Source: Paenibacillus rhizovicinus
GTDB taxonomy: Bacteria; Bacillota; Bacilli; Paenibacillales; Paenibacillaceae
Assembly: GCF_010365285.1 (NCBI RefSeq)
Contig: NZ_CP048286.1
Location: forward strand, 558,001 to 622,000
Reading direction: 5' to 3'
Length of the DNA stretch: 64,000 nucleotides
Shown here: positions 36,162 to 44,741 of the stretch, in pieces
Layout of the letters: each line of letters starts with the position of its first letter
Position numbering within the stretch: the first letter of the stretch is position 1
Made by a program: the position numbers and the translations under genes
Notes under the pieces: generated by a model
Seen by the model: the letters and a program-made list of their open reading frames with translations, nothing else
Told to the model about the DNA's origin: nothing
Database searches by the model: none

Positions 36162-37526
36162 TTACACCTCCGTCAAGGTAACTTGGACGCCGCGCTCGAC
36201 GAGCTCGCGCGGAACGAGACAGGACCACATGCCGAGCAGCTCGCGCGGCTTCATCATCCCGAGGAATGCCCCCATCGCCGGCGGACCGCTCAGCATCAGC
36301 GGCGGAACGAGCCGTCCGAGCTTGGCGGCGTCCTCCCTGCTATTCGTACGCGCGGCCAGCCGCACATAGATTTCATTGGGCTCTTCCGTCGGCTGCGCCG
36401 CTAATGCGCCATGCAGAGAGTTGTAGCCGATGAAATCCGTGCGGATTTCATCGAACTGCAGCCCGGCCTGCTCGATCTGCTTTCGAATAATACGGTCGGC
36501 GGTCCGCGCTTTCGCCAGCGCGTCCGGCCACGAATACCCCCAGATCGCCTGCCCGAGCCAGCCGTCGGAATACCCCATGACGATTTTGAACGTATCCGGA
36601 CGTTTCGTTCCGCGTGCTCCGGTTACTCTTACCCGGTTGGTGCCCAGCTCTTCCAGCTGAACCTCCGTGACGTTCAACACGACATCCGGCGTCACGTACG
36701 CGAACGGATCATGAATCTCGTAGAGCAGCTGCTCGCGCACCGTATCGACGGATACGAGTCCGCCGGTTTCTTCCGTCTTCGTCAAGGTGAATGCACCGTC
36801 TTCTTGAATCTCGGCAATCGGAAACCCGATGTTCTCCAGCTCCGCGACCGACTGCCAATCCCCGCTGAAATTGCCGCCCGCCGCCTGCCCGGAGCATTCC
36901 AGCAGATGGCCCATCAGCACGCCCTGCGCAAGTCGATGCCAATCCTTCGGACCGATATCGAACTCGTAAATATAGGGAGCCAGAAACAACGCCGAATCCG
37001 TCACGCGGCCCGTAATGACGACATCCGCGCCTAGACGAAGCGCTTCGACGAGCGGTTTGGAGCCTAGATAGGCGTTGGCGAAAACAATCCGCTCCCGGAT
37101 GCTTGCGATATCGCTGCCATCTTCAAGATGGGCCAGCGCGGCGCCTTGATCGCGGAACGCATCGAGCTCCGATTTCACGTCGTCGCCCGTGACGACAGCG
37201 AGCTTCAGTCCCCGCAGCCCCAGCTCCTGCGCGACCCGCTTCACTTCCCGCAGCGCTCCGGCCGGATTCATGCCGCCGGCATTGGTTATGATTCGAATGC
37301 CGTTCGCATGGGCGATCGGAAGCAGCTCCTTCATCTGCCTTGCAATGTCGGACGCATACCCTTTGGCTGGATCTCTCCGCCTGTCTTTCTGCAGGATCGC
37401 CAGCGTCAATTCCGCCAGGCTATCGAAACAGAGATACTGCACATTGCCTCGTTTGGCCGTTTCAACGGCAGGCATGATCGAATCGCCATAAAAGCCTTGC
37501 CCTGCTCCAATGCGTATCGTTTTCAT
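36162..37526 (-). CDS. Acyclic terpene utilisation AtuA-family protein (DUF1446)
   Basis: The 454-residue protein starts KTIRIGAGQGFYGDSI. It contains ITNAGGMNPAGALREV, FANAYLGSKPLVEALRLGADVVITGRVTDSALFLAP and HLLECSGQAAGGNFSG, a pattern I know from AtuA/DUF1446 proteins. They occur in operons for acyclic terpene, leucine-like or other acyl-CoA degradation; the reaction is unclear. The start is set by GGAAGGAGG six bases upstream. It is first in the operon AtuA, AtuA-C, acyl-CoA dehydrogenase, carboxyltransferase, enoyl-CoA hydratase. The upstream 37527-37813 region holds no gene I can support. Confidence 0.87.
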   Translation of the reverse strand: MKTIRIGAGQGFYGDSIMPAVETAKRGNVQYLCFDSLAELTLAILQKDRRRDPAKGYASDIARQMKELLPIAHANGIRIITNAGGMNPAGALREVKRVAQELGLRGLKLAVVTGDDVKSELDAFRDQGAALAHLEDGSDIASIRERIVFANAYLGSKPLVEALRLGADVVITGRVTDSALFLAPYIYEFDIGPKDWHRLAQGVLMGHLLECSGQAAGGNFSGDWQSVAELENIGFPIAEIQEDGAFTLTKTEETGGLVSVDTVREQLLYEIHDPFAYVTPDVVLNVTEVQLEELGTNRVRVTGARGTKRPDTFKIVMGYSDGWLGQAIWGYSWPDALAKARTADRIIRKQIEQAGLQFDEIRTDFIGYNSLHGALAAQPTEEPNEIYVRLAARTNSREDAAKLGRLVPPLMLSGPPAMGAFLGMMKPRELLGMWSCLVPRELVERGVQVTLTEV

Positions 37527-37813
37527 TCGATCCTCCTTCCGATAAACGGGTATCGTGAGGGTTCGCAATGCCTACGGAACATGTCGCGTTATAGTACCAT
37601 TGTATGGCGCGGCAGAAGGGGCTATTCGGTTAACCTCGTAAAATAGATGGCTGACAGGCCTCGCCGGTCCGTCCGACTATGGCCGACAAGCTTGTCCCGC
37701 TTACATTTCGCTTGCCAATTCAGCATCGAATTCCGTCCGCTTCGCAGGCGATCCGCCGCGGAACGCGACTAATGCCAATGTAGTAGCTCATCCTCAACCC
37801 GTCCTAAAACGAT

Positions 37814-37842
37814 TCTTAACATTTTCTTAACGGGGATTAAAG
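37814..37842 (+). promoter_or_regulatory. Pho-box-like TTAAC direct repeats
   Basis: TTAACA (37816), TTAACG (37827) and TTAAAG (37837) follow each other at 11- and 10-base spacing, the arrangement bound by OmpR-family regulators such as PhoP of Bacillus. The block lies about 185 bases before the glycosyltransferase gene. The remaining 37843-38024 sequence is AT-rich leader with several ATGCAT-type short repeats; I see no gene in it. Confidence 0.5.
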
Positions 37843-38024
37843 TTTTGTTTCCTCCGGACGAGCCAAATCAGCCAATCCCAGGACTGGCTTGATGTTCGCC
37901 GTTAAGAGGTTTTACGGCAGGGCTGCAATGCCCATAAACTGGGAATTATGCATATGTGCATGAACGGTGATTTTGTGTATGATGTCTGCAGGAACGTTAT
38001 GCTGCATGCAAAGGAGAATCCGCT

Positions 38025-39047
38025 ATGCCGGTCATCAATATGCTGTCCTCCGCCCACAAGGTGAAAGGACAAGGGGTCTTATCCGCTTATATCGAGCAAG
38101 TGAAGCTCGTCGAAACCGGGCTGGCGGATACGTACCGAGTCAAGAAGAACCGGTGGCTGCCAGGCGCGATCAATCACTACCATACGATCGACTTTAAGTT
38201 CTATCTCAGTTTGCTCTCTGCCAAAATATTCGGCGCGACGACGGTCGCATACGTTCATTTCGTGCCCGAAACGATAGAAGAAAGCTTGAAGCTTCCCCCG
38301 GTTATCAAGAAACTATTCTATGCCTACATGATCCGTTTCTATAAATCGGTCGACCGCATCGTCGTCGTGAATCCTTATTTTATCGATGTGCTGAAGAAAT
38401 ACGGGATCGACGACCGGAAAGTAACCTACATCCCGAACTTCGTGTCGGAGGAGCGTTTCTACCGTTACTCGGGCGAGCAGATCGCTGCTTTGAAAATCAA
38501 GCATGCCGTACCGGACAAGGCATTCGTCGTGCTTGGCGTCGGACAAGTGCAAACGAGGAAAGGCATTCTGGATTTTATCGAGGTTGCGAAGCGTCTTCCC
38601 CATATTCGGTTTATTTGGGCTGGCGGATTCTCGTTCGGGGCGCTCACGGATGGGTATAAAGAGCTGAAGAAAATCGTCGAGCAACCGCCCGGGAACGTGA
38701 CGTTCACCGGCATCATCGGCCGGGACGAGATGAACGACTTATACAATATCAGCGATATGATGTTTCTGCCTTCGTTCAGCGAGCTGTTTCCGATGTCCAT
38801 TCTCGAAGCGCTGGCGCTGCGAATTCCCGTCCTCTTACGGGATCTGGATCTATATCCGGCCATCTTGTTCGACTGCTATCTGAAAGGCGGCACCATCGAG
38901 GACTACGTTCGCATGATCGAGTCGCTGCAGGACAAAGGCGAGGTTTACGAGACCTGGAGCGACAACGCCTGGCATTGCCATGAATATTATTCCGAGCAGC
39001 GCGTCCTGGGGTTATGGAAGCAATTCTATGACAGCATGGGATCCTAG
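38025..39047 (+). CDS. Glycosyltransferase, GT4-like (GT-B fold)
   Basis: The 340-residue protein has the GT-B layout: an N-terminal acceptor domain (KVKGQGVLSAYIEQVKLV), YVHFVPETIEESLKLP, IPNFVSEERFY at the domain junction, and the donor half GVGQVQTRKGILDFIEVAKRLP. SDMMFLPSFSELFPMSILEALALRIPVLLRD supplies the E-x7-E-type nucleotide-sugar motif. It should transfer a hexose to a lipid or polymer at the membrane face. CAAAGGAG precedes the ATG. It is followed 27 bases later by a flippase-like membrane protein gene, a pairing seen in envelope glycolipid loci. Confidence 0.88.
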   Translation: MPVINMLSSAHKVKGQGVLSAYIEQVKLVETGLADTYRVKKNRWLPGAINHYHTIDFKFYLSLLSAKIFGATTVAYVHFVPETIEESLKLPPVIKKLFYAYMIRFYKSVDRIVVVNPYFIDVLKKYGIDDRKVTYIPNFVSEERFYRYSGEQIAALKIKHAVPDKAFVVLGVGQVQTRKGILDFIEVAKRLPHIRFIWAGGFSFGALTDGYKELKKIVEQPPGNVTFTGIIGRDEMNDLYNISDMMFLPSFSELFPMSILEALALRIPVLLRDLDLYPAILFDCYLKGGTIEDYVRMIESLQDKGEVYETWSDNAWHCHEYYSEQRVLGLWKQFYDSMGS

Positions 39048-39074
39048 CTACGACCGTGTACAGGAGTTGCCCGC

Positions 39075-40088
39075 ATGATCAATAAACGATTCAATCTCAT
39101 TATCGTGACGATTACGTTCGGCGTGTTTATGACTTTCTTTCTGTTTACCCAAGGATTAGGCTCGATGCTGCGAGCAATTACAGCCTTGCATCCTTCTTGG
39201 CTGCTGCTGGCCGTCGGCATCTTGTTTCTCAGCTGGATGTTCGAAATGCTCGCTTTGTATACGATCATCAACAGCAAGCATCGTATCGAGCAGGTGCTGC
39301 TGCGATCGTTTAAGTTCCAGATGATCGGCCAGTTTTTCGGCGCGATCTCGCCCTTCTCGGCCGGCAGTCACCCTGCCCAGCTGTATGCGATGACGAAGAA
39401 CGGCATTCCGGCGGGCGAAGCCGGATCCATCCTGATGATCAAGTTTATGATCCATCAAATCGTCAATATCGTTATCTTGATCATTTCATTCCTCTGCATG
39501 TTCCGTTATTTCAATGAGAAGGTTCATTACTTCTCGTATCTATGCGGGATAGGATTCACCGTCCATCTCGCCGTTCTGATGGTGACCATCCTGTTCTCGA
39601 CCCATCAGCAGCTTTCCAAACGGTTGCTCACGATCGTTATGAAAGGCTTGCAGCGGACCCGTCTCGTGAAAAATGCGGATGCCGTACTCCGGAACATGGA
39701 GCTGGAGCTTGCGCATTTCCATGAGAATGCTTCCTTTCTCTCGAAACGGATCAAAATGTGCTTATTGGCATCGCTGTTCACGTTTCTGCAGTATGCGGCT
39801 TATTTCAGCATCCCGTATTGCATTTATAGAAGCTTCGGCTTGCACGCGGCGGATCTATGGACCTTGATCAACGCCCAGATCTTCCTGTTCAACTTCATGG
39901 CCGTCATTCCCCTCCCGGGAGCGGCAGGCGGTGCCGAGGGCGGATTTTATTTCATCTACAGTTTGTTCTTTGCCTCGAATTCCATTCTGCCGGCGTTATT
40001 CGTATGGCGGGCACTATCCTATTATGTTTCGATTGCCGTGAGCAGCCTCTTCACGCTCGTATTGCCGAATGCCAATAAGAGCCGCTGA
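39075..40088 (+). CDS. Lysylphosphatidylglycerol synthase transmembrane-domain (UPF0104/YbhN-like) protein
   Basis: The 337-residue integral membrane protein has about eight hydrophobic segments. Its signatures are FQMIGQFFGAISPFSAGSHPAQLYAMTKNGI and, near the end, IPLPGAAGGAEGGFYFIYSLFF, known from the flippase half of MprF and from stand-alone UPF0104 proteins. It probably moves or handles a membrane lipid made by the adjacent glycosyltransferase. There is no aminoacyl-transferase domain, so it is not a complete MprF. It is cotranscribed with the 38025-39047 gene. Confidence 0.85.
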   Translation: MINKRFNLIIVTITFGVFMTFFLFTQGLGSMLRAITALHPSWLLLAVGILFLSWMFEMLALYTIINSKHRIEQVLLRSFKFQMIGQFFGAISPFSAGSHPAQLYAMTKNGIPAGEAGSILMIKFMIHQIVNIVILIISFLCMFRYFNEKVHYFSYLCGIGFTVHLAVLMVTILFSTHQQLSKRLLTIVMKGLQRTRLVKNADAVLRNMELELAHFHENASFLSKRIKMCLLASLFTFLQYAAYFSIPYCIYRSFGLHAADLWTLINAQIFLFNFMAVIPLPGAAGGAEGGFYFIYSLFFASNSILPALFVWRALSYYVSIAVSSLFTLVLPNANKSR

Positions 40089-40149
40089 GCAAGTCAAGTA
40101 AGAAAACGCTGCAGTACAACGCTCGCGTGCACCACGACCGCCTTAATAA

Positions 40150-40199
40150 AACAAAAAAAGAAACCCGACGTGTCCTAAAGTCCTAAACACGTGGGTTTC
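40150..40199 (-). terminator. Terminator between convergent glycolipid genes
   Basis: GAAACCC / GGGTTTC with an inner ACGTGT / ACACGT stem is followed on the minus strand by TTTTTTTGTTTTATT. It serves the minus-strand glycosyltransferase gene and may also stop the plus-strand pair. Confidence 0.85.
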
Positions 40200-40288
40200 C
40201 TCGCTCGAAATCGGCTGCAGCCGGGAATGAACCTCTTCTTCGAACTTACATCCATGGGTTAATCGTCCTCGGCCGCGACGCCCCGAAC

Positions 40289-41491
40289 TTATCTCCTTCT
40301 AACGATAAACTTCAAGCGCTGCGCGAACGGAACGCGGGCTTCCCTACTGGCGCGCAGCACGCTGGTGTACGTATCCAGCACATGATTCGCGAACACGCTG
40401 CTGGAGTACTCATTCGCCTTGGATAGCGCGTTATCGCTCATCCGTTCCCGCAGTTCGACGTCGGATAGAATCGCATGAATATACGGGGCGAATTCGCTTG
40501 GCTTTCGATAAGCATAACCATTAAAGCCCTGTTCAATGACGCCGTCGATGCACGGATCGTACTTGCACACGACGGGACAGCCGCTGCTCAATGCCTCGAT
40601 ATACGTTAGCCCCTGCGTCTCGCTGGTGGAGGCATTCACGAAAATTTCCGCTGTTTTGTAGTACTTGTACACATCCGCCGGAGGAACCATCCCCGTCATG
40701 ATCACGTGCTTCTCAAGTCCGAGCTCCCGGATCTGCTCTTCCAGGATCGCTGCGTACGGTCCTCCGCCGACGATCAGCAGTTTGACGCTCTCATGCTTCC
40801 GTATGACCTCCGGTAGCAGTGTCAGCAGCTCGCTGATGTTCTTCTCTTCCGCGATCCGCCCGACGAAGGCGATGAGGCGGTCTTGCTCCCCGATGCCGAG
40901 GTCCGCCTTGATTTGCCTGCATTCTTCCGGCGACATGGTCTGTTGGAATTCGCGTAAGGCGATTCCGGTCGGAATGACGTGAATCGGTTTGCTGACGCCA
41001 TAGCCGATCAAGGTCTTCCTTGTCTTGTTCGTTGCCGTAATGATGCCGTCCAGCGGATTCAGCAGCTTCCTCGTGATGATGGCCGAAACGTTCTTCGAGA
41101 TGATGCCGAACCACACATAATCCAAGTAATTCTCGTACATCGTATGATACGTATGCACATGCGGGATATTCAATTTATTCGCGATGGACCGGGAAGCCAG
41201 CATCATCGAAAATTCGGTTTGCGAATGAATCACGTCCGGTTCCCACGCGATGACTTCGCGCAGAAGCTTATTGAAGAACGGAATTTTGACCCTGGCATCC
41301 GGATAGATGCCGGTTCGAATCGACTTGACATAGTAGATGTCGCCAACGGTCATGTCCCGCCCGGTAGGCGATAAAGTCAAGATACGGACATCATGTCCGG
41401 CCTGTTTCAATTCGTTGTATAAATGGTTGACCGAAGTGACGACGCCGTTAATGACAGGAGAATAAGTATCCGTTGTAATTAATATTTTCAT
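40289..41491 (-). CDS. GT4 glycosyltransferase, probable diacylglycerol glucosyltransferase
   Basis: The 400-residue protein has the GT-B fold with ITTDTYSPVINGVVTSVNHLYNELKQAGHDV at the N-terminus. IHSQTEFSMMLASR and HVHTYHTMYENYLDYVWFG form the pattern of alpha-monoglucosyldiacylglycerol synthases. The donor half has FVGRIAEEKNISELL and the E-x7-E motif in STSETQGLTYIEALSSGCPVV. It should make a glycolipid anchor or membrane glycolipid. The start follows AGGAGG by eight bases. The gene is 31 bases downstream of the PAP2 phosphatase gene, a functionally sensible pair since that enzyme can produce diacylglycerol. Confidence 0.87.
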   Translation of the reverse strand: MKILITTDTYSPVINGVVTSVNHLYNELKQAGHDVRILTLSPTGRDMTVGDIYYVKSIRTGIYPDARVKIPFFNKLLREVIAWEPDVIHSQTEFSMMLASRSIANKLNIPHVHTYHTMYENYLDYVWFGIISKNVSAIITRKLLNPLDGIITATNKTRKTLIGYGVSKPIHVIPTGIALREFQQTMSPEECRQIKADLGIGEQDRLIAFVGRIAEEKNISELLTLLPEVIRKHESVKLLIVGGGPYAAILEEQIRELGLEKHVIMTGMVPPADVYKYYKTAEIFVNASTSETQGLTYIEALSSGCPVVCKYDPCIDGVIEQGFNGYAYRKPSEFAPYIHAILSDVELRERMSDNALSKANEYSSSVFANHVLDTYTSVLRASREARVPFAQRLKFIVRRR

Positions 41492-41522
41492 GATTCGATC
41501 CTCCTGCAAACTGTCGAATTAA

Positions 41523-42155
41523 TCATGCGTTTGTGTTGGTTTCCCGGGATAGCGGCCGTTCCCGTTCCTTGGCGCGCGCGAACTTGCCGGTCAATCGGAA
41601 GACGAATTCCCCGATCGCAATTCCGGATACGACGTCCGCGATCACATGCTGCTTGATGAACATGGTCGACAAGATGATCAACCAGGCCATGGCGGCGACC
41701 GCAAACCGGACACGCTTGGACAATATTCCCGCGGCACGCAGCAATACATAGCTCGTAATCACATGAATGCTGGGAAAGCCGTTATACGGTTCGTCCAGCT
41801 TATAGGTGATCGGGACAAAATAATTCCAGCCTTTGCCGAGCGTCGGCCGCGGAACATGCGTCGGATAAACCAGGAAAACGATATTCGCCAACAGAATGCC
41901 GATGCATACGGCTGCGAGCGACCGGTAATAAGCCGTACTGCTCTTCCAGAACACCAGAGCGAGAACGAGCAACAGAAACGGATACCAGAAGAAATAAAAG
42001 ACGGAGAACACCGGCACGAACGGCGTAATGCGATCGAAATGCGTCGACAGCACATGCTCGACCGGTTTCTTATGATCCTGCAAGGCATATAACAGGCTGA
42101 TCAACGGAATGGACAGGAGCCATAGAAGCGGTGCTTGCTTCCTCAGCAGTTTCAA
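41523..42155 (-). CDS. PAP2-family phosphatase
   Basis: The 210-residue membrane protein has about six hydrophobic segments. Phosphatase motif 2 is PSIH (NGFPSIHVITSYVLL) and motif 3 is contained in STMFIKQHVIADVVSGIAIG; motif 1 is degenerate. It should dephosphorylate a lipid phosphate at the outer membrane face. The start is TTG (42155) after GAAGGGGGG. The 42156-42445 gap upstream holds two minus-strand terminators and no gene. Confidence 0.88.
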   Translation of the reverse strand: MKLLRKQAPLLWLLSIPLISLLYALQDHKKPVEHVLSTHFDRITPFVPVFSVFYFFWYPFLLLVLALVFWKSSTAYYRSLAAVCIGILLANIVFLVYPTHVPRPTLGKGWNYFVPITYKLDEPYNGFPSIHVITSYVLLRAAGILSKRVRFAVAAMAWLIILSTMFIKQHVIADVVSGIAIGEFVFRLTGKFARAKERERPLSRETNTNA

Positions 42156-42235
42156 GTAAATCCCCCCTTCTATAACATGTATGATGGATGCAAAGGGGTT
42201 AGTGCCTCCAATCGCCGATTCATACGGGAATAACG

Positions 42236-42259
42236 TAAAAGGGCACCCGTCTGGGTGCC
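42236..42259 (-). terminator. Second hairpin downstream of the two-component operon
   Basis: The stem GGCACCC / GGGTGCC is followed on the minus strand by CTTTTACG. It lies between the first terminator at 42407-42431 and the PAP2 gene. Confidence 0.65.
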
Positions 42260-42406
42260 GTATTCGACTAAAAGCAGCCTGGCAATCGCCTTGATGTGAT
42301 AACTCTACTGCCGAGATATTAAAAATGTATAAACAATCGATTAATTTATAAATAAGATTGCTGCGCTAGGGTCGGAAACGGTTTTCATAGCGCCAGGAGA
42401 CATGTC

Positions 42407-42431
42407 AAAAAAGCCTGATCGTCATCAGGCT
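42407..42431 (-). terminator. Intrinsic terminator after the response regulator gene
   Basis: The stem AGCCTGAT / ATCAGGCT is followed by six Ts on the minus strand, 15 bases past the regulator stop codon. Confidence 0.88.
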
Positions 42432-42445
42432 TTCCGCTGCTGCCA

Positions 42446-43132
42446 TTATTCTTTGAACCGGTATCCCGTGCCCCAGACCGTCTCGATATACGCCGGATTG
42501 GCGGCATCCGTCTCGATCTTCTCGCGTATTTTCCGAATATGCACCGTAACGGTTTGCAAATCCCCCATCGCGTCGATGCCCCAAATACGCTCGAACAGAT
42601 GGTCCTTGCTGAATACGCGGCCGGGATGGCTGGCAAGGAAGTACAGCAGATCGAATTCTTTGGTCGTCAGCACCGTCTCTTTCTCGTTGACGAGCACCTT
42701 GCGCGTATCGGGATCGATGAACAAGCCGCGAATTTGGATGTCGTTCTTCGCGTCCTTCTTCCCGATCAACCGGTCGTAACGCGCGATATGGGCCTTGACC
42801 CTCGCAACAAGCTCAGCCGGCTTGAACGGCTTCGTAATATAATCGTCCGCTCCCAATCCCAAGCCCCGTATAACGTCGATGTCTTCACGGCGGGAAGTCA
42901 CCATCAGGATCGGTATGTCTTTCGTCTCCCGAATCCCCTTGCAGACTTCGAAGCCGTTCATGCGCGGCAGCATGACATCCAGCACGATCAAGTCGTACAT
43001 GCCGGATAAGCTCATATTGAGGCCCGTTTCACCGTCCGGGGCCATATCGACTTTAAATCCGCTAATTTCCAAGTAGTCTCGCTGAAGCTCCGAGATGGTC
43101 ACATCGTCTTCGATCAGTAATATCGTTTTCAT
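42446..43132 (-). CDS. OmpR-family response regulator
   Basis: The 228-residue protein has a receiver domain with acidic pocket (LIEDDVT), phospho-acceptor Asp in LIVLDVMLPRMNG, the conserved Thr/Ser region in MVTSRRED and Lys in YITKPFKPAEL. The C-terminal winged helix (LTTKEFDLLYFLASHPGRVFSKDHLFERIWG and TVTVHIRKIREKI) follows. It binds direct-repeat DNA when phosphorylated. The gene starts nine bases after the kinase stop, so the pair is kinase first, regulator second. CTTAA direct repeats near 44726 may be its own control site. Confidence 0.94.
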   Translation of the reverse strand: MKTILLIEDDVTISELQRDYLEISGFKVDMAPDGETGLNMSLSGMYDLIVLDVMLPRMNGFEVCKGIRETKDIPILMVTSRREDIDVIRGLGLGADDYITKPFKPAELVARVKAHIARYDRLIGKKDAKNDIQIRGLFIDPDTRKVLVNEKETVLTTKEFDLLYFLASHPGRVFSKDHLFERIWGIDAMGDLQTVTVHIRKIREKIETDAANPAYIETVWGTGYRFKE

Positions 43133-43141
43133 CGCGCAACA

Positions 43142-44608
43142 TCATTCCCTTGGCATAATGGGGATCGTAAGTTTAATCGTCGTTCCTGCATCCGGTTCGC
43201 TCCATGCGGTAATGATGCCGCCATGCCCTTCCATGATCTGCTTGGCAATGGCGAGACCGAGTCCGGTTCCGCCCGTATTGGCGCTTCGCGATTCGTCAAC
43301 CCGATAGAATCGTTCGAAAATATGCTCGAGCGCTCCCGGTTCGATGCCGATGCCGTTATCCGAGATTTCAACGATGGCGGCATCGCCTTCGCGATATGCT
43401 TTTATCGCGATCATCTGCTCCGGTTTATCCATGTATCGGACGCTGTTCTGGACGATGTTGTTGAGCACGCGTTTGAAGTGGTCCCGGTCCATGGAAACGT
43501 TGATGCGGGGTTCGAGCCTGACATCGGCGCGGATAGCGATGTGCTTCTTCTCGAGCTCGAATTGCAGCTCTTCCGACCAATCGCCCAGGAACGGCGCGAG
43601 CGGCACCGATTCGAATTGAAAGGGAAGCCGGTTCAAATCCAGTTTGGAATACAAGAAGAGCTCATTGATCAAATGATCCAGTTCATCCGCTTTGTTGGCG
43701 ATCGTGTGCATGTACTTCAAGTTCTTCTCCGGCGTATCCGCAACGCCTTCGATAATGCCGTCGATATAGCCTCGGATGGCCGTCAGCGGCGTCCGCAGAT
43801 CGTGCGAGATATGCGCGATAAGCTCTTTGCGATTGTCTTCGTATTGCATTTGCACGCGGATCGATTGCTGCAAGCGGGAGCGCATCTCTTCGAATGCGAC
43901 GCCGAGCTGACCGATTTCATCCTTCCCGGCGACCTGAAGGTGGAAGTCCAAGTTGCCTTCCTTGATCTCGCGAGCCGCATTCCGGAGCGCTTGCAGCGGG
44001 CGTATGATCCGTTTGGACATGAAGGTCGTCAGCAAGATATGCGTCAATACCAATATGAGCAGCAGCGATACGAACAAGGTCGGGAAATATTTGCGGATAA
44101 AATAAGTAAAGGGATCAATCTTCGAAATGACGAACACGGTGGCCTGTTCTTTATTCCGATAGCCGAAATCGAACTGCAAGAACAAGTAATTCGCATTCCC
44201 GATCTTCCGCGCCGGATATTGATAGAAGCTGTCGACACGCTTGAACGGCGGCAGTCCCGAGGTCAACGCCGACACCTGTTGAATCGAAGGCGACAGATAG
44301 ATGAGCGAGCCGTTAACCCGGACGGCCAAGCCGGAGTCTTTGTGCTGCAATTCCGTCGTCATTTCGTCGAGATACGTTCGATCCATCAGCAGATCGGGCT
44401 CGCGCTGCACCGACCGTTTGATTTCTTTGGCGATATGCTCCACGTCCTCGTGATCGAACCGTTCTTCGGTCGTTTCATAGAGGCCTTTGATATTTTGCAA
44501 ATCCCCTCGGAAGAAAACGACCATGAGCAAAGAGATAAGCAGGATAGAAACAAGCGGAATGACAAGCATTGCCGCATAAGACAACAGCAGTTTGAATCGA
44601 ATGGACAT
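43142..44608 (-). CDS. Membrane sensor histidine kinase with HAMP domain
   Basis: The 488-residue kinase has an N-terminal membrane segment (LLLSYAAMLVIPLVSILLISLLM), an extracellular sensor of about 140 residues and a second membrane segment (YFPTLFVSLLLILVLTHILLTTF). Then come a HAMP domain (RIIRPLQALRNAAREIKEGNLDF), H box AHISHDLRTPLTAIRG, N box VLNNIVQNSVRY, and G boxes DNGIGIEP and GGTGLGLAIAKQI. The start at 44608 is set by GGAGGAG; the extension to 44686 is not supported. It forms an operon with the OmpR-type regulator and is unusual in preceding it. Confidence 0.92.
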   Translation of the reverse strand: MSIRFKLLLSYAAMLVIPLVSILLISLLMVVFFRGDLQNIKGLYETTEERFDHEDVEHIAKEIKRSVQREPDLLMDRTYLDEMTTELQHKDSGLAVRVNGSLIYLSPSIQQVSALTSGLPPFKRVDSFYQYPARKIGNANYLFLQFDFGYRNKEQATVFVISKIDPFTYFIRKYFPTLFVSLLLILVLTHILLTTFMSKRIIRPLQALRNAAREIKEGNLDFHLQVAGKDEIGQLGVAFEEMRSRLQQSIRVQMQYEDNRKELIAHISHDLRTPLTAIRGYIDGIIEGVADTPEKNLKYMHTIANKADELDHLINELFLYSKLDLNRLPFQFESVPLAPFLGDWSEELQFELEKKHIAIRADVRLEPRINVSMDRDHFKRVLNNIVQNSVRYMDKPEQMIAIKAYREGDAAIVEISDNGIGIEPGALEHIFERFYRVDESRSANTGGTGLGLAIAKQIMEGHGGIITAWSEPDAGTTIKLTIPIMPRE

Positions 44609-44725
44609 GCGGGAACTCTCCTCCGCGATAACGCTTCTTGACGTGGCGTGCGACCCCGGGTACGTAATTCCGATAGTCTGCTTCAACAGTATAAGCGAAC
44701 TTTCTAAATAAAGGGTGAACCAGTC

Positions 44726-44741
44726 CTTAAAATTCTCTTAA
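44726..44741 (-). promoter_or_regulatory. TTAAG direct repeats upstream of the kinase-regulator operon
   Basis: CTTAA occurs at 44726-44730 and again at 44737-44741 (11-base period), giving TTAAG-six bases-TTAAG on the minus strand. This is a typical half-site layout for OmpR-family regulators. It overlaps the last codons of the germination B gene and lies about 120 bases before the kinase start. Confidence 0.45.
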
